Below, piece by piece: positions 36,949-49,010 of a stretch of DNA of 64,000 bases; positions within the stretch are counted from its first letter, which is position 1, and each line of letters starts with the position of its first letter. Made by a program: the position numbers and the translations under genes. This DNA comes from Gymnorhina tibicen (lineage: Eukaryota; Chordata; Aves; Passeriformes; Artamidae). Where the stretch lies: positions 682,001-746,000 of the forward strand of contig VXAZ01009369.1 in NCBI GenBank assembly GCA_013399875.1. Reading direction: 5' to 3'. Under the pieces are notes generated by a model. That model had not been told where the DNA came from. It saw only the letters and a program-made list of their open reading frames with translations, and searched no databases.

Positions 36949-39744
36949 CTGGGGGCAAAACAAGGCACATCTACTGCTTTTTAGGCTCCATGTCCGGATT
37001 TTTCACTTCATGAGTTTGTAAACGGGTTCCCAGATAAGATGCTTACTGAGCCACACTTGCCAATTGTCAGGGCAGAAGCTATATGCAGGTATAGAACAGT
37101 CATCTCTGTACTGATGTATGTTTTTATTCTTCCAAGTCTCCAAGAAAGTGGGAAAAGGGTTAATCAAAAGCTATTACTTTTACTGGACTTCTAGTATATC
37201 AAGGTGCTCTTCAAATACAAATTCTGTGCAGAGCAGGTCTGGGCAAGTAAGATGGGGCAGATTCACTGTGAGATGTCCTGTAAGCACACTCAAATGCTGG
37301 GGCACAGCCTGTCTTTACAACAGGGTTGTTCTATCACCATCAGAGCATGCTCCATGCCTTCCTGGATACAGAGCATCCCAAAGGAAGTCCCATAACACCA
37401 ACAGTTTCAACTACGAGGAACATTTTTGACTTGCAGTGTGAGGGAACTGCTAAACAGTTATCATTATTCATAAAATAGGCAGCAGGTAATCCAGCAGAAA
37501 CTGGGGAAAGGACAAAAAATGAATTTAAAAGTTTAATCTGTTTAGTGTCCCATTCTACCTCAAATAACTAATGAGACTGTAGTGTGATGGCCTTTGGGGG
37601 TTTAAAACTGGGTGTTCCAATGAAAGCATAAAATAAAGAACAAGATATATTAAAAATGAAAATTGGTGCCCCATTTCTGTGTTTTTACATGTTTTCCAAA
37701 GCCACTTAGTAATGACACTGAAAAAATGATCGAGACTGGTCAGAATAAAATGACTGCAGACCCATATTACATTGTTTTATTTAGGTCAGAAAAATGTAAA
37801 ATGTTTGTGAAACTGGATATTTTTAAAAAGTGCTTCAGGAATAGAAATAAAAACTCTGATAGACCATCTAATTACAGTGTTTTAATGAAAAAAATCAAAT
37901 TAATCTTTGAATTAAAGTTTAGATGGAAATGCTTATTTTATATTTCTTTCTAGCACAGCATGGAAACTTCAAAACTGACAAAGTGACACCTAAACATTTA
38001 CACTGCTGTGGGTTTTTTTCACATTGTTCTATTTCAATATATTGGCAACAAGATAACTAGCTTTCACAAATTTCCATTTTGACCACTACAGCTGAAGGGG
38101 CAGTTAGTAGACAGTGTCCTAAGGGAAGTTTGTCTTATAATGCTGTATTTTCTTTCCCATTTTCATATTTTTTTTCTCTTGGTAAGACAACAGACAACCA
38201 GTTGAACCTTCAGTGAGATCCAGGTTGTCAGTCTTGGGGCATACCCAGAGGGACAGATCATATGACCACATCTTAAAGATCAAATTTCCACGTACCATTG
38301 TGCTCACACAGTTGTTGAGACACAGATATGTTACTGTGATCTATTAACTCTGCTAAGGTACTGAAGGAACAAATATCCCTCCCTGAAATGATGCTTTACA
38401 GGAAGCAAGGGAAGGAAAATGTAAAAGCCTGAAACCAAGTGTAAAGCAATGGAAGTAAAAATGCAATAGAATGTAGGAAAGCACTGCCCTCAAAACACGA
38501 AAAATAAGTGAATAATGTGGATCTTTTAAATCAAGGATCTTTTAAAAACTGCTCAGGTAGGAGATGAAGATCAAATTACATAATCAAACTACAGCCAAGA
38601 AACAATTTTTGATTGACTGATTGACTTCCACAAGACATCCCAACAGTGTGAAAGTAGAGGATAACTAGATTACAATGAAATTCTTCATTTCTCAGAATAA
38701 GAATCTTCAAGGGCGTGAACTCAGGCATAATGTGCTTTCATGAACTAAATCAAATGATTGTTTTTTCATTATAAATGGAGGAATTCATCACATTGACTGC
38801 GTTAGAGACATCCTTTGTACAGTGTACAAATTCTGCAGCTTGCTTTGGTCTGTTCACACAGAAGTGCTCTTGTTTTCTTTTGTTTTTAGAAAAACTTCAA
38901 GGGCACAGACTCTACAGGCTCCCTCCAACGTAGACTACTGTTGGTCTAAGGAAGACACTCTTTCTTTCCACAACTAGAAATTCTGTCTCATGTTAAATGT
39001 TCCCTCCAGCTTTCTGGGTTTGTAATTCATTGCTCAGAGACTAGTGATACTCAAAGCCATCAGATAGACTGTGTTTTTCTGAATTCCAAAAACCCTTCAG
39101 TCTAATGGACCCAGGATAGGAACTGTGGAAGTCTATTCAAGATAATAAATGTCAGCACACATTTCTTCTCCTCTGCGTGCTCAATTTGATTTGAAATTAA
39201 GTGAGACACTTCCAAGAGGTCAAGAATTATTCCAGGTGGCCTTCTCAATAAAGCACACTTTTTCCTTTCTCAGTGGATTCCTTCATTGCTAACTGGTCCT
39301 CCAATTAAGCCTCAGGTAGAGAAAAGTGTGTGCTTGCTGTTTTGACTCACCCAAGCTTCTCGTGTTTCTGAAAGATCCCCCTGGTTCATAGCATATCTTA
39401 TAAATAAGATATACAGTGTTTCTTAAACCCACCATTAGTACCTGGTTTCTTTGTTTACACTTACTCAGTTTTCTTCTATTCTCTTCCTAGTCTAGTATAA
39501 TACAAGTGAACTAGCTATCTGCAGGATAAATCCGAGGGATAAGGCATCTCTTGGATCTGAGATAATGGTATTTCAATGGCAGCCATCAAAGAGTTTTCCC
39601 ACTGCCCTTGGTTGGGGTTACCCAAAATAATGCTGACCCTACACTGACCATACCTACAGTGATGTAAATGCAGCTCTTTGGTACTCACATAACACAGGTG
39701 AAGGTGCAAAATTGACTGCTACTAGACTCATCCATCCCCTCTTC
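36949..39744. other. Noncoding interval
   Basis: Unique AT-rich DNA with no supported gene. A short 16-bp tandem duplication is listed separately. Confidence 0.6.
38519..38546 (+). repeat. 16-bp partial tandem duplication
   Basis: GGATCTTTTAAATCAA is followed directly by GGATCTTTTAAA. Confidence 0.85.
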
Positions 39745-41045
39745 CTCAGTCATCTCATCATAGCAGACTGCCAGGTTGGTCAGGCATGACTTACCCTTTG
39801 TAAATCCATTCTAATCACTCCCGACCACTCTTGTCCTTAATATGTGTGGAAATGTTTTTCTGAACCATTTTTTCTTTCACCTTCCATAGACCTGGGCAAG
39901 GCTGGCTGGCCTGCAATTCCCTAGTTCCTCCTTCTTTCTCTTTTTGAAGATAGTAGTGATATTTGCTTTCTTTCAGTTCCTAGGAAACATCTCCTGACTG
40001 CTGGGATCTTTCAAAGATGCTCATGAGTGGCCTTGCCTTGACATCCACCAACTCTGTATGTATCAACCCAGGTTCCATGGTCTGCCCAATTTGTTTAAGT
40101 GCTCTCTAATTTGATCCCCCTCCACCAAAGGTATGTATTCCTTGCTCCAAACTTTTCCACTGGTTTCAGGGACCTGGAATTCCTGATGGCAGATCTTACC
40201 AGTACATACTAAAGCTTTCCAAAACCCATCCCTTCACACTCAGACAGTGTCCAAATACTGCTGTTAAATGACATGATCCTGCAGAACATCTTTTGTGTGT
40301 CAGTTTAGCCAGGAGCTCCTTCCTCATTCATTCAGGCCTTTGATTTTTGCTCATAAAGATGGACCATCCTTGAGCTTAAAGGAGGTGATCTTTGATAAAC
40401 AATCATCTCACCTGTACCCCTTCTCTTCCAGGACTGTCTCCCATGGGAGTCTTCCAAGCAGGTCCCTGAACGGACTACATCTGCTTATTCTGCCAGTGTT
40501 GTTTTGCTACTTGCCTTGTACCCCTCCCTCAGGATCCTGATTTCCACCATCACATGGTCAGCCAGAGTGGTCCCCAAGCCTTCATATCAGCAAATGATTT
40601 TTCCTTGTTTATAGACATTAGGTCCAGCAGTGACCTAATATCACCGACCTCTTGGTCGCCTCTGTTAAGATGCTGTTACTGATGCACTCAAAAGCCTAGC
40701 AGCAGTTAATAAGGCGGCTACAGCCCCCATGTAGATGAAGGCCCGAGAATATGAAGCTGTCAGTTGTCTATAAAAGGCTTCATCTATTTCTTCCTGATCT
40801 GAATGTCTTTAGGAGAAACCCACAACAATGTCACTCATGTTATCTTCTAATTCCATCTCCCCATCTATCACCAGGCTCGCTGTCCATTCTGAAGCAGAGC
40901 TCCAGGCATTTCTGCAGCTCTTTCCTGCAAAGGGCAAATCCACTTCCTGCCTTCCCATTCTCTCCTTCCTAATTCTCTTTGATCAGTTCATACTGACATC
41001 AAGTCAAATCTGCCAGATAATGAGATCACTTAGATTGCTTACACT
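39745..41045 (-). mobile_element. Old CR1 LINE (5' and ORF2 portion), antisense
   Basis: Many phrases match the complement of CR1 ORF2 in order: CCAGGTTGGTCAGGCATGAC, GGCTGGCCTGCAATTCC, TTGAAGATAGTAGTGATATT, CAGTTTGTTTAA-like text, GGAGGTGATCTTTGA, CCATGGGAGTCTTCCAAGCA, then GGTCCCTGAA, GGTCCAGCAG and CCCACAACAATGTCACTCAT. The endonuclease end of ORF2 lies at right and the middle of the reverse transcriptase at left. Around 40220-40310 a large piece of the usual sequence is missing. Substitutions and indels are many and no long open frame remains, so this is much older than the 9-kb copy. The CR1 3' tail is absent on the left. Confidence 0.9.
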
Positions 41046-41605
41046 GCTAGGAGAAGGCCAGGTATAATATAAAAATACATGGTTTTAACACAGATGTGCT
41101 TATCTTTGAGGAGAATTTCTCACTTTTTACTGCTGAAGAAATCTTCAAATTGCTACTAGGGAACAATTCCAGAGACTTTCAAGAATGATGTTTGGTGCTA
41201 TATCAGGATTCAGATTATGTAGCATAAGGAGGCATTAAAAAACCAAGCAAATATCTAAACATATCTGAATGAGAAAGCTCATATTACACAAGTTAAAGAG
41301 GGCAACAATGCAAATTCAAGCAATCCCAAATCAATATTTCTTCACTGTGGAATTCATTACCAAGTTAAAACATATGGCTGGAATTTAAACGAGGACCTTC
41401 AAAATGTTATCAGTGATAATAGAAGATGTTCTTGGCAAGTGTAACACTAATTATGCACAGAAACCTTTTTAACTGTTCTTTACAATGATAATGATTAGTG
41501 TATAAACCATTTTCAAATACAAACCATTTCCAAAATCAGGTTATTGGCCATGATCCCTTCCATTGGCTTAGGAGATTTAGCTTTGGATTTAGTTCCTTTC
41601 CCTGC

Positions 41606-41662
41606 CATTAGCTGTGTTTGTGAGAGTAAATCACCTAATTTCTCTTCTGCTGTAATGAAAAG
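41606..41662 (+). repeat. Possible MIR-like SINE relic
   Basis: TTAGCTGTGTTTGTGAGAGT then AAATCACCTAATTTCTCT resembles the MIR core AGCTGTGTGACCTTGGGCAA / GTCACTTAACCTCTCT. About 55 bp align loosely and no ends are visible. Confidence 0.3.
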
Positions 41663-43288
41663 TCCTCATTCTTCCTCTGCTTTGGTCAAAGGCTATTGAC
41701 AGTAGGGACAATGTCTTATCAGGTGAAAAAACTCTGTGCAGATCAGTGAAGTCATGATCAGATCAGAGGAATTTCAGTCTGCAGTAATGCATCTGAAATT
41801 TTGATTTTCCATCAAAATAGTGAATCCCTACAGGCACATTGAAACAACATTCTTTTCCTAAATTGGCTAATATAAAAATTTGTGATAAAATAGTGATTTG
41901 GAAAAATAATTAGAATTCCTAAAAACAATCTGACACAATATCTTAACGAGTCATGATGTATATTATATATAACTTTTTATCTATTATTTAAATCATTTAA
42001 AGATATCAGATTATAGCAGGTTTTCTTCATCCTTCTTTCAGTGAAGTGCTCCTCAGTGCAAACTTAATAACGTTTGTCTACCGATTATCTGATGCATGAG
42101 GAACCCTAGGTTCACACAAAATCATATTCTACAATTTATGCACGCATTTATTTTTAGAACTAGACAAGAATTACCTTTGCTGGATGACCCTCTAGCACAA
42201 AGTAAAAAGGGGAAAAATTACCTGTGAAAAAGTAAAATATTTCCCTTTTGAAGTGATGGTCCACTTCTGATCTCTTCCTTCTCCAACCAGTATAAAGAGA
42301 GATGGACCCAGTTACCTCCCAATAATAAACTTTTCCTATGGTTTTGTACACAAGAACTCTAAGGGAAACTTAATCTGAATTCAGTAATACATATTTTAAA
42401 TTAAAATGTGTCTGCTCAGAGCTTTAAAGAGTTTTAACTTAAATTGGCTTTAAATTCAAAGAAAATGATCCAAATTAACTGAAGATATGAAGCCAATCTA
42501 TGTGTAAAAATACCTTAGGTAAATTACTCAGCCAAATTCCAATAGGCCACTTCTAAATGGGCAGCCTGAACATACAACAGTAGAGCCAAAAACCAAACCA
42601 GTCTCCAGCATATAAACAATCAGTATGGTATCTTGGAAGCTCAAAGCAGACTCTGTATCAGAGGAGAGTCCTTGATGCACAATCTCCATTGGGAGAAACT
42701 GGATTTGAGCAGAGTGGACATATTACTTTCAGCAGGAAAAAAGACCACTTTTCCAAGTCCATGATTATTCTGAATTAGATCTGGAAAGAGCCTAGGGAGT
42801 AAAGAGGCCATTTCCATTCAGATACACAGATGTGCTAATTAACATTTTAGATCATTAAAGCCTTTAGGCTTTCAAGTCCAACATTCAGATCTCAGAAACT
42901 CAGCTGCTGTCTAACTTCAAAACACCTCAGGCACCTCTTGGGCTTTTTTTCCGCAAAGTTCGGCTAGTTCTGGGAATCCTGGGAAGCTCCTTATCCTTAC
43001 TAGTGCAGAGTGGCTCCATAGCTCCTCCATATGACTACTCTGTTTGGATCATCAGTTTAGCGGTTTATTTACCTGCCTTTGTCTGTTTAAGTACGAGGCA
43101 GGACACACTCTTGGAAGGTATCTTATGGAGAGAGTAAACATAAAACATTTGGTGGTGGGTTATAGTTTCCCTATCACTACCAGTCACAGAACACCATTCT
43201 CTCAAACATTAAAGGTTCAGTTCCACACCTTCTCATATTCATTTGAGATGAAAAATATCAATTAACAGTGCCAGGTCTCTCCTTCATT

Positions 43289-43325
43289 CTGGTCAATATT
43301 GCTAATACTGGTCAATATTACTCAG
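43289..43325 (+). repeat. 19-bp tandem duplication
   Basis: CTGGTCAATATTGCTAATA is followed directly by CTGGTCAATATTACTCA. Confidence 0.85.
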
Positions 43326-46300
43326 CTTCCATGCAAAGAAAAGCTGTCCCTCCCTCTCTTTCTTTCCACTTCCTTTCTGCTGTCTGAAGGAATAATTAAC
43401 TATATCAAGTAATCTGGAACAAGTTTAAAATGAGGGGCTGGAAGCATGCCCTATTTACTCCTTATACCTTGAAGCAGTCTGAAGGCTTCCCACACACTGT
43501 GATGAGACAGCTGGAAATGAACCTGTGTGTCCTGCAAGAGCCCCATGAGTGAGTGCTCTGACAAGCTGGATAGAAGGAGAGAGGGGAATCCCACAGCTTA
43601 CTCTAGTGTCTTGGCATAGGCACCTGGCTCCAGCAGAGGTTTGGGGCTGTGAATCCCAAGTTGGGTCATTTCTGAGAGGAGTGGTGTGATTCCTCACCTT
43701 TGCTATTGTCCCTCTCTGTCCCAGCTTTACTGAGGGAGCTGCTGTAGCAAATAACCCTTCTGCAATGCACAGGTACTGTAGGAGTATCCTGCCACCTGCC
43801 AAAGCACTAGAGGGCTAAGTGCCTAAGGGTGAAGGCTGCCAGCCTTATCACAAAGTCTTACTCCTTGATGGTATAAGAGGGGCCTAAAGCATTTCCTCTT
43901 TTGACCTACAGGTCTGTGGAGCCAGCCACAGACTGGCAGGGAAACTGGCAGGCAGAACACATCCCCAGGGATGGGCTGAGCACTCCTTTACAAGGAGAGC
44001 CTGCCTAATCATGTGTGAAATGGCTACATCCTGTCCCTTGGCTCATTAACTCATTTTACAGATATGTGGACATGGAATCACTGATTCCCAGAACATCACC
44101 AGCCACCTAATGCAGTGCATGCTAACCAGGCCCATCCCTCAACTTTTTCACATCAGTTCAGGTGGGTATTTTAATTTTCATTTGCGATCCATCTCTCTAC
44201 TCTTATTTAAGGCAGGGAATAAAGCAATCTGCAGGCTGCCTCATGACAGGCTTGCTGCATGTTTTGCTGAAGCTACAAGGCTAGCCTATAATTTGCTGCT
44301 GCCTTTTGTACTAAAGCCCAGATTCCTTGGATTATTTTGGTGGATACAACAAATCATCTACAAATACATAACGTCAACAGAATGACATTCTGGGGGTGAT
44401 TCAGAATGAGCACTGTAACATATTCATTGTATCAAGGCTTGCTCCATTTGGAACAACATGGATTTTATCTGTCTGTCAATGGAACAAAAGCAGGAACAAA
44501 TGCAACATAGAAACAAAATATTTTTCTCCGCTTTCCATTTTGAATGGGCAAGATAATACCATTGAAAATGGAGGGGAGAAAAGGGGAAAAGGAAGGGATG
44601 AAGGGCAGAGCCCTTTTTTTTAATTTTCCTTCCTTGATCTTTCTTTCTTCCTAATAGGATTAAAAACTGATCTGTCTGCAAAGAAGAACCCATCACTTGT
44701 GGAAAGCATGTGCCAGGCTTGTCTAGCATGACAGCAGGTTTTCACTATTTTCAGCACCTGTGTAAAGCTATGAATGATTCATGGTTTAAATGATTCACTA
44801 TAAAAATATGGTACAGTCTGTCAGCTTATTTTGTGATGAGTTGATATCACAACAGAGTTGGTTTTATGAATTGGCAGTGAACTGACAACTCAATTTGAAA
44901 ATAAATAACTCTGAAATTCATCCACTGCTTCATTTCAGAATATCAGTTGGTTAGTAACTCTATGCATATCTGAACTCTGACATTACTGAATCAGAGATTA
45001 GCATCAATTTCTTATTTTCCCTTCAAAGCTGCACATTTATTTTCATAAAGAAGTCACTTGCTTGGTGTGTCTGTGCAAAGAAATGGTTAATTCCTACCAT
45101 TACCTGCTATTTTTAGTTTTAAATAAGTTATGTGAACTTTCCAAATATCTCTTTACCTCATTCCAATGCTTCGGGCTACACAGATGGACCATTTCAGAAT
45201 TCAAGAAGCAACAGCTTGTATCAATCACTTTCTTTCTGCCTCTCCTTGTGGGATTTCTTGAATTCACTATTGCTTTGCCCTTCTCATGCCTTTCCTCCAT
45301 GTGACATGCAGCTCAGTCACAAACATACTGGTAACTTACTACATGACTTTCACCATATTTTGGTAGCTTTCAAAAAAAAAGCGAACCTAAACAACCGGAA
45401 TAAAACAATTTTCAGGCAATAGAATATCCCCCAAAATTAGAAAGGTTGATAAAGATTATTGCAGAAAGATTTGAGTATTAACTTTTAAGGATCAAGAAGT
45501 GAATAAGTTTAATTATCTAAGTTTGTCTTCAAAACTTCAGAAATAAACACCTCCGTGCTCTGGAAAAAAAAGTATACATATGAGTACTTGCACAGTGCAA
45601 GAAATTCCACTAAAATCACAGGAACTAATTTCTTGCATCAACATTTGCAATCCTGGGGCCTAGGTATGCCTGTGATCAGAAAATAGACAGAGACAATAAC
45701 TTGTGGCAGGGGAATCAGGGTGGCCAAATGCCAGGGCAAGAATGAAGAAAACACTTAGCAATATATAAGGGAGTTGATAATAAAACCCTCCTCACTGTGT
45801 AATCTTTGTTTTTAAAAGTTAACCTCTTGAAAGAATTGTTATCTTGTAAAAAATATAAGAGGTGCTGTAATGAAGTGAGTATTGCAATGGTAAAACTACT
45901 GTGGTCAGTGCCTTTTTTCTGGGTGAACTGAAGGCAGAGAAGTGCACATTGGATAAAGAAGTTCAGTCACCATTTCCTTATCTCAGCTGATAGTTGCACA
46001 AGAGGTGAATCCCATATTCCCTCCAGATCAATGGGTGCTTTTTAACTGAACTCATTAAAGCTGAGATCTCACACCAAGTGTAAAAATGTGCTGGATAGTG
46101 TTCCTTCCAAAACTGAAAACTCTGATTTCGGTTTAACTATGACTGCTGTCTCATGGACCCCAAAGCAGGCAAACCACCTTCAAAAGTGGTGAATCAAACT
46201 AGGGAGACTTTCAGGTGAATAATTTGGGGGCTAGAAAAGAGGTCAGTTTTTAAAAAATACTTCATAAATGGCATAAAAAAAGAAAAAAAAAACGGAGGAA

Positions 46301-46517
46301 AGCACTTCCAAATATTTATTAGGGAGCAATATTCCATTGACAGTCAAGTCAGTAGAGTTTACACTTCTTTTCCATACCAAAATTCTAAGGGTCATATATA
46401 ATTGTTCTCTGTATTGCACAATGATAATTTACTATAAATTTGAACTGTATCAAATGGCACAATCAATGAAGTTAAATTCTTATAGAGTACTGTAGTATCT
46501 GGTAAAATCATAAAATA

Positions 46518-46557
46518 TGAAATAATACAATTGAAACGTGAAATAATACAATTGAAA
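46518..46557 (+). repeat. 21-bp tandem duplication
   Basis: A 21-bp unit beginning TGAAATAATACAATTGAAAC is repeated immediately for 19 bp without mismatch. Confidence 0.92.
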
Positions 46558-46985
46558 ACCTCTGTCCTAAAAGCCTGCATTATATAAAAAGTGACTTCTA
46601 TTAGGCTGTAGCTTGAATCAAAATTCTAGGCTCAATTTCTTTGTGCATTGCAAAATTCTCTATTTACATCCATGGACTGTTGCAAAAATGTTGTTATAAA
46701 AAATATTAGTAAACTCCACTTTTAAAATGCTCATCACCCTGCTAAACTGAAACTAATTTTCCCAAAGAATCTGTAAAGCCTCTCTTATTTCCTAAATTCT
46801 ATCTTTCTGCCAAACCTTAACTTTTTAGCGCAGTTTGCAAAGTTTCCTTGGTTTTTTAAATTTGTTTGCTTTTTTAAATGAAGGGGGGGAATAGATTTTC
46901 CCCTAAGAGTAGTCTTAAAAATCAACGTTAGAACATTCATCTTTGCATGGTAACTTTCTTTCTCCTCTTTGGACAAATGGACTTT

Positions 46986-47015
46986 CAGCTTGACAGCTGA
47001 CAGCTTGACAGCTGA
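46986..47015 (+). repeat. 15-bp perfect tandem duplication
   Basis: CAGCTTGACAGCTGA occurs twice in direct succession without any mismatch. Each unit also contains the short palindrome CAGCTG-like core, so the region is rich in E-box-like CAGCTG hexamers. Confidence 0.95.
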
Positions 47016-47675
47016 ACGTTTTGGGAAGTTTTAAGTGGGAAAATGTAGACAATTTTAGATATAGCTGTTTAAAATATGTTCCTCACTTTCAAATATTTTT
47101 TATGCAATACAAGCTATCAAAGTTTTACTGTAATTCAGACATATGCATTTTATATTTCAGATTCTCTTTCCTGTGCATCTTGCCAAGGCAATGTGAAAAC
47201 TTTGCTCTCTGGTGTTTGATGTCATGTTTTCTGTGTGGTGATTCTTTGACATTTTGCAGCAAATAACAGCGAGACAAGAGGTAGGCTTTAAAGTGAACTA
47301 AAGACTCTTCTGCCAAAGTTTTAGAGGCATTGTTCTCTGTTGTGTTACATTTTTATTCTGACTTGGTGAACAAATGAACTCTGAGCTTCATATAATTGTG
47401 CTATAAATGCTGAGCATCTTAAATCAAACATAAATTTTTGTCCTGATTGGAAAACAAAGCCTGGAATATGTTCCATAATTTCTGAATTGGTGCATTCTCT
47501 CACCTTCATGTCCTTAATTCATGCCATTTCTGCCATGTTATTCATTAGCATTTTAACCATCATGAGGCAAATTGTGAGATTCTGTTTTGAATCCCACCTG
47601 TTGGTTTTGCTGTGCCTTAAACCAGACCTCCCCTGATGAGGGAGGATTTGAGATCCTTGCCAGGAATCCCAAATA
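47016..47675. other. Noncoding interval
   Basis: Unique sequence. No gene or repeat recognised. Confidence 0.6.
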
Positions 47676-47679
47676 CTAA
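47676..47679. repeat. Target-site duplication, left copy (CTAA)
   Basis: CTAA here and at 48049-48052 directly flank the 369-bp LTR. Confidence 0.6.
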
Positions 47680-48048
47680 TGAGACATCCATCGCTCTCTG
47701 CTTTCAGATAGTTTATTAAGTCTTATCAGAGAAGTTAAGAATAGAGCAAGGAGTACAGCAGAGAGTCTGGAGAGTTCTGAATGTTCTTAAAATGTCCGCT
47801 GAATGTCCTCAGAATCAAGATAACACGGCCTTTTAAAGGTAAATTACCCAGTAAGGACTTAAAATGAAAGATATTTTCATTTATCTACCAATACTTAACA
47901 AACGCCCACCGGAACTGCGGAATTTTTCATCCAATCCTTTGAAACTGCTTTTACTGCAGAACATGGAGGGATAGAAGAAGCAGAAGAAACTTAGAAACTA
48001 CAGCAATCCTCCATTTTGGAGTTTTTTGCTCTTTATCTATTTGCTACA
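47680..48048 (-). mobile_element. Solo LTR of an endogenous retrovirus (369 bp), minus strand
   Basis: On the minus strand the element begins TGTAGCAAATAG and ends GGATGTCTCA, i.e. TG...CA ends. It has a TATA-like box (CCTTTTAAAGG at 47829-47839), an AATAAA polyadenylation signal about 115 bp further on (complement at 47712-47717), and a CCAAT box on the plus strand at 47931. CTAA lies directly outside both ends. No internal retroviral sequence is next to it, so it is a solo LTR left by recombination. A 4-bp duplication would suit a gamma/class I retrovirus, but a 4-bp match alone is not decisive. CpG content is low, suggesting age. No protein-coding part remains. Confidence 0.75.
47712..47717 (-). 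terminator. LTR polyadenylation signal (AATAAA)
   Basis: Complement of TTTATT. It lies downstream of the TATA-like box in the minus-strand LTR, at the spacing expected for the R region. Confidence 0.65.
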
Positions 48049-48052
48049 CTAA
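48049..48052. repeat. Target-site duplication, right copy (CTAA)
   Basis: Matches the CTAA at 47676-47679 on the other side of the LTR. Confidence 0.6.
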
Positions 48053-48814
48053 TAAACCCAAAACCTCTAGGTTTTCACCCTGTGATAACTTTACAAAATA
48101 TTCGATCATCTAATTCTACTGAAAAGGTTAGAAGTTTTCTCCATGGACAAAGGTCAAATACAGCACTGTCCAGGGAGGTTTAATTATTTTAAATTATTTA
48201 AAACAGGCACCTTCTGGATTCCCACAGCAAATCTTACACTCTCTCCCCACCAATTAAAAACCAGTATAACCATTGTTTTCTCTTTAGGCAATTATTCCCT
48301 CCATGTTCCACATGACAAATTGGGCCATAAATTGTATTTAAAATGCATGGGCAGAAGGTATGACTTTGGAATCACTTTAAAATAAAATGGGCAGTAATCA
48401 TTCCCACCAGCTGGGTATTCAAGTTCTACAAGAAGATAAATATAAGCTGAGTTTTTTAAATTAAAATTGCTGGAAATCTAATAAGAAGTACCTGGAAATC
48501 ATATGTTGCTGGCAATGCCATTAATGGGTGATATGTCTTTGGAAACTGTGGTCCATAAACATCTACACTGCAGTATTGATTATTTACTTATCAAAGTCAT
48601 AATTATATAGACTTAGTGATGTTGGTAGGGTGAATTCAGCAGTGTCCTAGTGTCCTTATTTACTTTTCTCTTAGAAACCTGGGTGGTTGCTACTGCAACT
48701 TTCATGATTTCTCTCTTGCTCCCTCCTCTCCTTCAAATGGGAGCAGTCAGATATTTGTTTTCATTCTGTCTCTCATTAAGTTTCTCTCTGCTTACCTGCC
48801 TTGTGTTTTACGTC
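48053..48814. other. Noncoding interval
   Basis: AT-rich unique sequence with no gene. A 92-codon plus-strand frame starting at 48650 is leucine/phenylalanine-rich at first but has no recognisable family. Confidence 0.55.
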
Positions 48815-49010
48815 AGCACTGTGGGGGCTGCAGTGGTGCAGGGTCCTGTGGCTGGCCAGGGCAGGGCTGTGGGGACTGGACACTGCCCTGCTGTGACATC
48901 ACTGGGATGTGGACTGATGGGGGTCTAGAAGAAGGGTTAGTGGGCCGTGGGCAGGCTGGGGAGGGGCTGTGGTGGTGGTCTGTGGGTGCTCTCAGGGCAC
49001 TGGTACTTTA
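48815..49010 (+). other. G-rich patch in AT-rich surroundings
   Basis: About 200 bases of strongly G-skewed plus strand with many runs of three or more G and few C runs. CpG is scarce, so it is not a CpG island. The minus strand is correspondingly C-rich. The origin is not clear. It could be a degenerate minisatellite or part of an old repeat. Confidence 0.7.
48942..48966 (+). other. Canonical G-quadruplex motif
   Basis: Four G runs (GGG, GGG, GGGG, GGGG) separated by loops of 4, 6 and 1 bases fit the G3+N1-7 rule. Folding in vivo is not shown by sequence. Confidence 0.75.

Larger units (their letters stand above)
41046..46517. other. Noncoding interval
   Basis: No supported gene. A GC-richer patch at about 43440-43870 carries a 115-codon minus-strand open frame (43455-43802) with no domain I recognise. 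A GC-richer tract with a CATTTTACAGATATG phrase at about 44050 weakly recalls MIR. Confidence 0.5.

Noticed and set aside
43455..43802. 115-codon minus-strand frame
   Set aside because: No recognisable domain, no convincing splice sites, and the length is within chance expectation for a GC-richer patch.
44045..44090. Possible MIR core (CATTTTACAGATATGTGGAC)
   Set aside because: Only about 20 bases resemble MIR. The following sequence does not continue the MIR pattern well enough to annotate.
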